From positions 1-13,345 of the forward strand of contig CAYZKY010000166.1 of NCBI GenBank assembly GCA_964478815.1: a DNA stretch of 13,345 nt. Reading direction: 5' to 3'. The DNA comes from DASVNK01 sp964478815 (GTDB lineage: Bacteria; Verrucomicrobiota; Verrucomicrobiia; Limisphaerales; SXQI01). The notes below the pieces were generated by a model, which was not told the DNA's origin, did not search any database, and saw only the letters and a list, made by a program, of their open reading frames with translations. Numbering within the stretch: the stretch's first letter is position 1; every line of letters begins with the position of its first letter. This document shows positions 7,920 to 13,300 of the stretch, in pieces. The position numbers were made by a program, and so were the translations under genes.

Positions 7920-7949
7920 TGCTCGGGGAGCACGGGACACCCCATCCCG
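7920..7949. repeat. Two adjacent short hairpins
   Basis: TGCTC (7920-7924) / GAGCA (7928-7932) with loop GGG is followed directly by CGGGA (7933-7937) / TCCCG (7945-7949) with a 7-nt loop. Together with the hairpin at 7892-7905 they make three consecutive inverted repeats in the 158 nt between the dehydrogenase gene and nuoA. Confidence 0.4.
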
Positions 7950-7973
7950 CTCCGTCTAATTTCCGACTTCGGG

Positions 7974-8001
7974 TTGAATTTTGCCCGGCCCTCTGTAAGC
8001 T
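7974..8001 (+). promoter_or_regulatory. Putative nuoA promoter, leaderless geometry
   Basis: TTGAAT (7974-7979) is followed after 16 nt by TAAGCT (7996-8001), which fits TANNNT. Six nt later is the nuoA ATG (8008), so the transcript would begin at the start codon. No Shine-Dalgarno sequence precedes the ATG, which agrees with a leaderless message. Confidence 0.45.
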
Positions 8002-8007
8002 GCCGCG

Positions 8008-8391
8008 ATGGATCAGTTGATGCAGTACGTGCCGGTGCTGATGCTCCTGGCTTTGGCGACCGCCTTCGCGGGCGGGACGCTGATCGCCTCGGTGGTCTTC
8101 GGCAAAGTAGGCAAGCGCTACAAGATCAAGGACACCCCCTACGAATGCGGCATGCTGCCCATCGGCGATGGGAACACCCGGATGTCCGTGAAGTTCTACC
8201 TCGTCGCCATCCTCTTCGTCCTGTTCGATATCGAAGTGGTCTTCCTCTATCCCTGGGCGGTCGTCTACCGCGACATGCTCCGCGACAACGCCAACCTCAT
8301 CTTCGGCTCCATGCTCTCCTTCCTCGGCATCCTTTTCGTCGGCTACATCTACGCCCTCAAGAAAGGAGCCTTCGACTGGAAACGGTCGTGA
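8008..8391 (+). CDS. nuoA: NADH-quinone oxidoreductase subunit A
   Basis: NuoA is a small membrane subunit of respiratory complex I and sits at the junction of the peripheral and membrane arms, near the quinone site. The 127-aa length is standard. Three membrane helices are visible (about 8-31, 62-82, 96-116). Family landmarks are YECGMLP (45-51, with the conserved loop Cys47), FYLVAILFVLFDIEVVFLYPWA (63-84, with Asp74 and Glu76) and the C-terminal GYIYALKKGAFDW. It is alone: nuoB does not follow. Instead the convergent Uma2 gene begins 50 nt past its stop. The remaining subunits must be encoded elsewhere if complex I is functional. Confidence 0.97.
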   Translation: MDQLMQYVPVLMLLALATAFAGGTLIASVVFGKVGKRYKIKDTPYECGMLPIGDGNTRMSVKFYLVAILFVLFDIEVVFLYPWAVVYRDMLRDNANLIFGSMLSFLGILFVGYIYALKKGAFDWKRS

Positions 8392-8441
8392 TCCGATCCA
8401 GCTCCCAGGCTGCCATTCCATCACCGTTTGGAACTCGCAAG

Positions 8442-9122
8442 CTAGCGTGCGAAAACAGCGTGTTCCTCGCTCCGCAGCCCCGATTCGAGCCCCTTCAGAA
8501 TCCCCGCGCGGTCGCGGCCCAACAAGGCTCCCCTATCGAGCCAAAGTCCCGGAAATACCCGGCTCCGCACGATCCCCGCGGCATCCGCCGCCAGGGGCTG
8601 ATACCCGGAACCTTCCAGGTGCCACCAATCGATCTCTCCATCCCGCGTGCGCCAGAGCAAATATTCCCGCACGCCCGCCTCGGCGTATACGTCCCGTTTT
8701 TCGTGCGCGTCGATCGCGCTCGAACTCGCCGCGACTTCGACGACCAGCTCGGGCGCTCCCAGAATATAGCCCGCCCCATCGATCCGGCTTTGCCCGCCGT
8801 GGCTGGCCAGGCGGAACAAGGCGATATCGGGCTGGGGCACATCTCGCGGCCCGAGCCGAACGGTGGTGTTCGAGGCCGCTTCCACTCCAGGCGTGCGGGC
8901 GCAGTAAACGCTCGTCCAGCCTTGGAGAATGTTGTCGGGCAGCCCATGTTGGTCGGCACGGACGGGGGATCCCATAAAAACCGTTCCTCGGATCAGTTCG
9001 GCCTTTTTGACCTCCGGCATCGCCTCGTAGCGGCGCAGAAACTCCGCGGCCTCGAGATGTTCCCCATTTTCCAGCGGGGGAAGATCGAGGGCGTGCGGGC
9101 GTTCTGGAGCCAAGACTGGCAT
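8442..9122 (-). CDS. Uma2-family putative restriction-type endonuclease (DUF820)
   Basis: Uma2 proteins have a PD-(D/E)XK nuclease fold. They are numerous in cyanobacteria, planctomycetes and verrucomicrobia, and their role is unknown. With ATG 9122 the product is 226 aa. The family pattern is clear: AELIRGTVFMGSPV (41-54), then the acidic Asp99 in QPDIALF, Glu129 in PELVVEVAASS, Lys142 in HEKRDVYAEAGVREYLLW, and the C-terminal FPGLWLD strand. The frame is open to a GTG at 9227 (261 aa). ATG 9122 is preferred because the extra residues look unlike the family and because TTGACA-N17-CATCTT ends 6 nt before it. The gene is convergent with nuoA and divergent from the ABC-F gene. No methylase or partner gene is nearby. 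Confidence 0.9.
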   Translation of the reverse strand: MPVLAPERPHALDLPPLENGEHLEAAEFLRRYEAMPEVKKAELIRGTVFMGSPVRADQHGLPDNILQGWTSVYCARTPGVEAASNTTVRLGPRDVPQPDIALFRLASHGGQSRIDGAGYILGAPELVVEVAASSSAIDAHEKRDVYAEAGVREYLLWRTRDGEIDWWHLEGSGYQPLAADAAGIVRSRVFPGLWLDRGALLGRDRAGILKGLESGLRSEEHAVFAR

Positions 9123-9128
9123 CGCCAA

Positions 9129-9157
9129 AAGATGCGTGGGCCGGGCGGGATTGTCAA
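9129..9157 (-). promoter_or_regulatory. Putative promoter of the Uma2 gene, leaderless geometry
   Basis: On the minus strand a perfect TTGACA (9157-9152) is followed after 17 nt by CATCTT (9134-9129), a 3/6 match to the -10 consensus. The ATG at 9122 comes 6 nt later. This both supports that start and implies a leaderless mRNA. Confidence 0.5.
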
Positions 9158-9192
9158 AGGCAGCGCGGTCCATCCCGTGAGAGCACAGGTAT

Positions 9193-9212
9193 CCCCTCTG
9201 GGGACAGTCCCC
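9193..9212. repeat. Palindrome between divergent Uma2 and ABC-F genes
   Basis: GGGGAC (9200-9205), A, GTCCCC (9207-9212) is a perfect 13-nt palindrome. It overlaps an alternative hairpin CCCC (9193-9196), TCT, GGGG (9200-9203). It ends 23 nt before the ABC-F start codon. It could be an operator for the divergent pair, an mRNA leader hairpin, or a dispersed REP-like element. Confidence 0.35.
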
Positions 9213-9235
9213 CGCACAATCCTGCACTTCAGCCC

Positions 9236-11119
9236 ATGTCCCTCCTGACCGCCAACGCCATTTCCGTTCGTTACAACGACCGGGTCATCCTCGATCGCCT
9301 CACCCTCGCCATCGAGGAGCGCGACCGCATCGGCATGGTCGGCCGGAACGGCTGCGGCAAATCCACCCTCGTCCGGATCATCGCGGGCGAGATCGCGCCC
9401 GACTCCGGCGCCATCACCGGCCGGCGCGGCCTGCAAATCGGCTACCTCCCCCAGGAGTTCGCGCTCGACCCGGCGCTCACCGCCGTCGAAAACGTCCGCG
9501 CCGGAGCCCGGCGCGTTCTCGAACTCCTCCGCGAGTTCGAAAGCCTCCCTGGCGACTCCTCCCGCCATCACGAACTCGAACACGAAATCGCCGCCCGCGA
9601 CGGCTGGTCGCTCGACACCCGGATCGAGATGGCGATGGAGCGGCTGCATTGCCCCGCTCCGGACCGGGACATCGCGACCCTTTCCGGCGGCGAACAACGC
9701 CGCCTCGCCCTCTGCCGCGCCCTCATCTCCCAGCCCGATCTGCTCATCCTCGATGAGCCCACCAACCACCTCGATACGGAATCGATCGAATGGCTGGCCG
9801 AATTCCTGTCCGACTACGCCGGAGCCTTCCTGCTCGTCACCCATGATCGCTATTTTCTGGATCGCACCGCCGGCCGCATCGTCGAGATCGCCCAGGGTGG
9901 CACCTTTTCCCACACCGGGAATTACACCGATTATCTCATCGCCAAGGCCGAGCGCGAAGCCGGCGCGGCGACGGTCGAGCACAAGCGGCAAATGTTCCTG
10001 CGCCGCGAGCTCGAATGGGTCCGGCGCGGCCCGAAAGCGCGCACGACGAAATCCAAAAGCCGGCTCGATCACTATTTCGAAGTCGCCGGCGCGGCGCCGC
10101 CGGAGCTGGATCGCGAAGTCGATCTGGTCATCCCGCCGCCCCCGCCCTTGGCGAACCGGATTGTCGAGCTCGAACAAGTCGGCGTGCAGATCGAGGATCG
10201 CACGCTCTTCTCCGGCCTGTCGCTGAGCTTCGTCGCCGGTCAGCGCGTCGGAGTTTTCGGCCGCAACGGCCTGGGCAAGACGACCCTCCTCCGCGTGATC
10301 CTCGGCCAGCAAGCACCCACCGTCGGCACGGTCAAGATCGGGCCGCTCACCAGGTTCAACTATGTCGACCAGGGCCGCCTCCAACTAAATCCCGAACGAA
10401 CCGTCCTCGAGGAAATCAGCGACGGCTCCGAATTCGTCATCTTCGGCGACGAACGCCTCTCCTTGCGGGCGTATCTCAAGCGCTTCCTCTTTACCGATGA
10501 GCGGATCGTCGCCCGCGTGAAGCACCTGAGCGGCGGCGAGCGCAGCCGCCTCCTGCTCGCCCGCATCCTCAAGAACGGCGGCAATTTCCTCGTGCTGGAC
10601 GAGCCCACCAACGATCTCGACCTCCCGACCCTCCGCGTCCTGGAAGAGGCGCTCGAGGCCTTTCCCGGAGTCGTCGTGGTCGTCAGCCACGATCGCTACT
10701 TCCTCAACCGCGTCTGCACCGCCATCCTCGCCTTCGAGGGCCACGGCCGCATCGCGTACAGCGAAGGCGATTACGATTACTACCTCGAGAAGAAGGCCCG
10801 CCTCGCGCCTCCGCCCTCGTTCGCGGCCCCGCCCGCCGCCCGGTCCGCTCCTGCGCCCGCCGCCGCCGCTGCCAAGCCGCGCAAGCTTTCCTTCAAGGAA
10901 ACGCGCGAACTGGAGGGCATGGAGGCAGCCATCGCCGCGGACGAGGAGGAAGTCGCCCGGATCGAAGCCCTCTTTCTGGAGCCCGATTTCCATCGCCAGC
11001 ACGGCCACCGCTCCGCCGAAATCCACGCGGAACTCGCCGCCGCCCGCGAACGCGTGGCCGCCCTCTACGCCCGCTGGGAGGAACTCGAAGCCCTCCGCCA
11101 CGCCACCCCCGCGAAGTAG
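9236..11119 (+). CDS. uup: ABC-F family ATPase, Uup type
   Basis: ABC-F proteins are soluble twin ATPases that act on ribosomes or branched DNA. Uup is linked to precise transposon excision and to ribosome rescue or assembly. The 627-aa protein has both nucleotide-binding domains complete. The first has Walker A GRNGCGKST (36-44), LSGGEQRR (149-156), Walker B LLILDEP (169-175) and switch His203. The second has GRNGLGKTT (342-350), LSGGERSR (431-438), FLVLDEP (451-457) and His485. The P-site linker is at about 236-300. A Pro/Ala-rich hinge (525-547) leads to a C-terminal coiled coil (KLSFKETRELEGMEAAIAADEEEV...RWEELEALR), which is characteristic of Uup rather than EttA. No membrane segments are present. 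The ATG at 9236 has no clear ribosome binding site. It is divergent from the Uma2 gene. Confidence 0.92.
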   Translation: MSLLTANAISVRYNDRVILDRLTLAIEERDRIGMVGRNGCGKSTLVRIIAGEIAPDSGAITGRRGLQIGYLPQEFALDPALTAVENVRAGARRVLELLREFESLPGDSSRHHELEHEIAARDGWSLDTRIEMAMERLHCPAPDRDIATLSGGEQRRLALCRALISQPDLLILDEPTNHLDTESIEWLAEFLSDYAGAFLLVTHDRYFLDRTAGRIVEIAQGGTFSHTGNYTDYLIAKAEREAGAATVEHKRQMFLRRELEWVRRGPKARTTKSKSRLDHYFEVAGAAPPELDREVDLVIPPPPPLANRIVELEQVGVQIEDRTLFSGLSLSFVAGQRVGVFGRNGLGKTTLLRVILGQQAPTVGTVKIGPLTRFNYVDQGRLQLNPERTVLEEISDGSEFVIFGDERLSLRAYLKRFLFTDERIVARVKHLSGGERSRLLLARILKNGGNFLVLDEPTNDLDLPTLRVLEEALEAFPGVVVVVSHDRYFLNRVCTAILAFEGHGRIAYSEGDYDYYLEKKARLAPPPSFAAPPAARSAPAPAAAAAKPRKLSFKETRELEGMEAAIAADEEEVARIEALFLEPDFHRQHGHRSAEIHAELAAARERVAALYARWEELEALRHATPAK

Positions 11120-11190
11120 CTCCCTCCGAAAATCCTCGCGCCCAACCCCTCCCCTCTTTCCCCCCCGCGCCCTCCCCGCCGTGGCCGTGC

Positions 11191-11226
11191 GCCAGCACCC
11201 TCACGGAAACCGGAACCGATAAAACC
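11191..11226. repeat. Second copy of the LRR gene 3' end
   Basis: This 36-nt stretch matches 11397-11433 (end of the LRR gene plus the nucleotides after its stop) with a single 1-nt indel (ACCCTCA against ACCCCTCA). It lies about 200 nt further downstream of that gene. Similarity continues less well on the lower-coordinate side (GGCCG.GC..CCAGCACCC). Confidence 0.75.
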
Positions 11227-11281
11227 AGCCCGCCCCAGCCGCCGCCCCCCATCCGACCGCGTACTGCCCTCCCCCCAACCG
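11201..11281 (-). pseudogene. Decayed C-terminal tail of an LRR-gene paralogue
   Basis: Read on the minus strand in the correct frame, the sequence encodes GGGQYAVGWGAAAGAGWFYR followed by FRFP and a TGA at 11203-11201. The intact neighbour ends AAGWPSRFYRFRFP and TGA, so this is the same C-terminal ending. An in-frame TAG at 11284-11282 cuts it off upstream. Only about 26 residues remain, and no start is available apart from a TTG. It is best read as the leftover end of a paralogous gene or of a partial duplication. Confidence 0.45.
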
Positions 11282-11301
11282 CTATTTGCTATTTGCGATT
11301 T
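11281..11301. repeat. Three tandem 7-nt units
   Basis: GCTATTT GCTATTT GCGATTT at 11281-11301 is an AT-rich island in otherwise pyrimidine-rich, GC-rich DNA. It separates the decayed gene tail (11201-11281) from the 87-nt repeat copy. Short, but exact in two of the three units. Confidence 0.55.
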
Positions 11302-11319
11302 CCGCGCCTCCCTCTGCTT

Positions 11320-11406
11320 CCCTTCCCCCTCTGCGCCCTCTGCGCGCTCGGTGAACTCTGTGTTAAGCCACGCGCCCCGGCTCCCAAGGCCGCGCTGCCA
11401 GCACCC
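11320..11406. repeat. 87-nt direct repeat, copy 1
   Basis: The stretch aligns without gaps to 13051-13137; I count 8 mismatches in 87 nt. It ends one nucleotide before the stop codon complement of the LRR gene (11408-11410). Inside, 11329-11364 is four 9-nt units of the form CTCTGYGNN (one unit is CTCGGTGAA). The right part, AAGCCACGCGCCCCGGCTCC, is shared with one mismatch. Confidence 0.8.
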
Positions 11407-11407
11407 C

Positions 11408-12952
11408 TCACGGAAACCGGAACCGATAAAACCGGCTCGGCCACCCCGCCGCGTTGGCCTCCCGGAACACCCCCAGCCCCGCCTCGCTCAACACCTTCGT
11501 CCCCACCGCCTCCCACGCCGCCGCTCCCAAACTCCCCGCCGCCTCGATCACCACCGGCAACCTCGCCGCCCCCCGAATCCCGAACCCGAACCCATCCACC
11601 CCCACACTCAACTCCTCCGCCTGCGGATCCCACACCGCCGTCGGCGCTCCCCCAAACGTCGCCCCCCAACCCTTCGCCCCCGGCAAGTAATACACCGTCG
11701 CGGGCGTCCCGAAGAACTGATTCCCCAGATCGGGAGCCGCGTCCCCCTTGAACAAGACAGCTTGGAGGTTCGTGCAACCCCCAAACGAATATTCACCCAG
11801 CGAATCCACTGACTCGGGGATTGCGATCCACTTCAATCCCGTGCATTCAAGGAAACTGAAAGCATCCACCTTCACGAGAGAGTCGGGTAATGAAACGGTG
11901 GTCATCTGGCCCGCGCCCCAGAACGCCCACGGAACAATGGTTTTGACTCCATCCGGCACCGCATAGTCTCCGGACCGTCCGGCTGGGTACTGAAACAAAT
12001 TGGTCATGGCCTTGTCGAACAGCACGCCATCCCTGCTGGCGTAATGTGCATGCGTAGGATCGACTTCTATCGCCCGGAGCTGCAAGCACTTCACAAAGGC
12101 CCTGGGCATAATGTTTATTACCGTCGAGGGGATAAAAACGTTCGTTAGGCCCGAAAAGGAAAATGCACCCGACCCGATATATTCGACCGTCTTTGGGATT
12201 CCCACGCTCGTGATACGGTCGCCCGTGAAAGCATTGTCCGCGATCCCCACGACCGGTCGGCTCTCGTATAACTCGGGAATCTCGATGAACTCGCGAAACA
12301 CCCCTGTACCACCACGAAGAACAACCGCTTCATTCCCGATGGGATGAATGAATAGTCCGGGACACACATCCCACGCTCCGCCCATGTAAATGGGCTCCTT
12401 CCCCAAGCCCGTCAGGTCGGCCGGCACGTCCGGCAACAACGTTGGCGTAATCTCAAAATCCGGCGTCTCTCCCCAATGGGTGGAGTTCTCATAAAACACC
12501 TCTCCCGCAAAGTAACGAAGACGGACCTTCACTGGCGTCCCGTAGTTTCCGGGAATAATGATCGTCCCGCCATCGAAATACCCGGTGGCGACCGGTGGAT
12601 TCGTGCGAAAGCTCGCCGCTTTGCCGACTTGGGTAACCACACCGTTGGGAGCCACGAGACACAGCGTCACCTTCATCCCGGGTATGTAGCCAAACCCTTC
12701 CGGTCTCCCCGAACACAACAGGAACGGGGCATCCACCACCCCGGCCACCTTGTTGTTGAAGTTAACCGCCCCCTGCCCAATGCTCGACACCGCACCCGCC
12801 CAACCCAGCAGCCAAACCGCCGCCACCGCCACCCCCTTCCGGCCCCACCCACCCCGCCTCGCTCGCCTCGATTCCACTCGCTCTCCGCTCCCCGAAAGCT
12901 CCGCCCCACCCTCCCCTCCGAAACCTTCCGCACCTCGAGTCATGTCAGGCAT
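11408..12952 (-). CDS. Secreted BspA-type leucine-rich repeat protein with C-terminal FYRFRFP domain
   Basis: The 514-aa product is probably exported. A long charged N-terminus (1-40, many Arg/Gly/Glu) precedes a hydrophobic segment (VAVAAVWLLGWAGAV, 41-55) and a likely cleavage near SSIGQG. Residues 61-150 (GAVNFNNKVAGVVDAPF...FRTNPPVATGYFDGG) form a domain I associate with verrucomicrobial surface proteins. Residues about 205-440 are LRR_5/BspA repeats: VVGIADNAF, ITSVGIPKTVEYIGSGAF, LTNVFIPSTV, MTTVSLPDSLVKVDAFSF, LKWIAIPESVDSLGEYSF. The end (about 466-514), PVVIEAAGSLGAAAWEAV and FYRFRFP, looks like a shared C-terminal module. BspA repeats serve in adhesion or binding; the ligand is unknown. 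The start is ATG 12952 or ATG 12943. Middle codons are less GC-biased than both ends. The gene is bracketed by direct repeats and converges on the ABC-F gene. Confidence 0.87.
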   Translation of the reverse strand: MPDMTRGAEGFGGEGGAELSGSGERVESRRARRGGWGRKGVAVAAVWLLGWAGAVSSIGQGAVNFNNKVAGVVDAPFLLCSGRPEGFGYIPGMKVTLCLVAPNGVVTQVGKAASFRTNPPVATGYFDGGTIIIPGNYGTPVKVRLRYFAGEVFYENSTHWGETPDFEITPTLLPDVPADLTGLGKEPIYMGGAWDVCPGLFIHPIGNEAVVLRGGTGVFREFIEIPELYESRPVVGIADNAFTGDRITSVGIPKTVEYIGSGAFSFSGLTNVFIPSTVINIMPRAFVKCLQLRAIEVDPTHAHYASRDGVLFDKAMTNLFQYPAGRSGDYAVPDGVKTIVPWAFWGAGQMTTVSLPDSLVKVDAFSFLECTGLKWIAIPESVDSLGEYSFGGCTNLQAVLFKGDAAPDLGNQFFGTPATVYYLPGAKGWGATFGGAPTAVWDPQAEELSVGVDGFGFGIRGAARLPVVIEAAGSLGAAAWEAVGTKVLSEAGLGVFREANAAGWPSRFYRFRFP

Positions 12953-12964
12953 AGCGCAAACCCC

Positions 12965-12993
12965 AGCATACCCCGTGCCCAGCCGGACTCCAA
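12965..12993 (-). promoter_or_regulatory. Putative promoter of the LRR protein gene
   Basis: On the minus strand TTGGAG (12993-12988) and TATGCT (12970-12965) are 17 nt apart. The predicted start is only about 5 nt before the ATG at 12952, or about 14 nt before the ATG at 12943. Match quality is 4/6 for each hexamer. Confidence 0.4.
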
Positions 12994-13005
12994 CCCGATC
13001 CCAAA

Positions 13006-13032
13006 ATCCTGTTCATCCTGTAAATCCTGTCT
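13006..13032. repeat. Three tandem 9-nt units ATCCTGTNN
   Basis: ATCCTGTTC, ATCCTGTAA and ATCCTGTCT follow each other without a gap (13006-13032). The last two positions vary while ATCCTGT is invariant. The tract sits between the LRR gene promoter and repeat copy 2, whose own core also has a 9-nt period with two variable positions. Confidence 0.7.
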
Positions 13033-13050
13033 TCTATCCGCAGTCTTCCT

Positions 13051-13137
13051 CCCTTCCCCCTCTGCGAACTCTGTGCCCTCGGTGAACTCTGTGTTAAGCC
13101 AAGCGCCCCGGCTCCCAAGGCCGCCCCTCCAGCACCC
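13051..13137. repeat. 87-nt direct repeat, copy 2
   Basis: This is the partner of 11320-11406, in the same orientation and of equal length, about 100 nt upstream of the LRR gene start. Its 9-nt core is at 13060-13095 (CTCTGCGAA, CTCTGTGCC, CTCGGTGAA, CTCTGTGTT). In copy 1 the match runs into the stop codon of the LRR gene. Here the match stops exactly at that point and no gene tail follows. Confidence 0.8.
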
Positions 13138-13160
13138 ACCATGCCAAAAACCGCCCCAAA

Positions 13161-13200
13161 TTTTTTTTCACTTTCTTCAGGGGTCAGACAGTCTTTGACA
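13161..13200. repeat. T-run and REP-like motif
   Basis: Eight T (13161-13168) precede the motif GGGGTCAGACAGTC plus TTTGACA (13180-13200). It contains the small palindrome AGACAGTCT and the partly symmetric GTCAGA...TTTGAC. Strings of this kind are, from memory, found scattered near REP-associated (TnpA_REP) transposases in many environmental bacteria. No transposase is present here. It could equally contribute a TTGACA -35 element (13195-13200), although no good -10 follows. Confidence 0.3.
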
Positions 13201-13231
13201 TACCTCCCCTCCCTACACTTCCCCCCAACAA

Positions 13232-13247
13232 ACGGTCCGAAGACCGT
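13232..13247 (+). promoter_or_regulatory. Perfect hairpin before the last ORF
   Basis: ACGGTC (13232-13237), loop CGAA, GACCGT (13242-13247) is a perfect 6-bp stem with a tetraloop. It lies 53 nt before the ATG at 13301 and may be an operator or a 5'-leader hairpin. The following 13252-13295 is A-rich with repeated ACGAA. Confidence 0.35.
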
Positions 13248-13300
13248 CCCTGAACGAAAACAAAAACGAACGATAACAAACGAAACCAAACGAACACCGC

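Noticed and set aside
8435..8452. TCGCA/TGCGA hairpin with 8-nt loop between convergent nuoA and Uma2 genes as a shared terminator.
   Set aside because: Stem is only 5 bp, the loop is long, there is no T-run on either strand, and it overlaps the Uma2 stop codon.
7974..9248. Plus-strand open frame of 424 codons spanning nuoA and the Uma2 gene.
   Set aside because: It runs across two well supported genes in other frames and shows no domain.
8993..10384. Minus-strand open frame of 463 codons across the first half of the ABC-F gene.
   Set aside because: It is a shadow of the ABC-F gene and overlaps the Uma2 gene in another frame.
11293..11751. Pro/Ser/Thr-rich plus-strand ORF at the end of the LRR gene, looking like a proline-rich wall protein.
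   Set aside because: It is the antisense of the G-rich end of the LRR gene; C-rich strands always give such proline-rich translations.
11329..13095. Possible CRISPR-like spacing of repeats around the LRR gene.
   Set aside because: Units are 9 nt and contiguous or present only twice; no repeat-spacer pattern and no cas genes.
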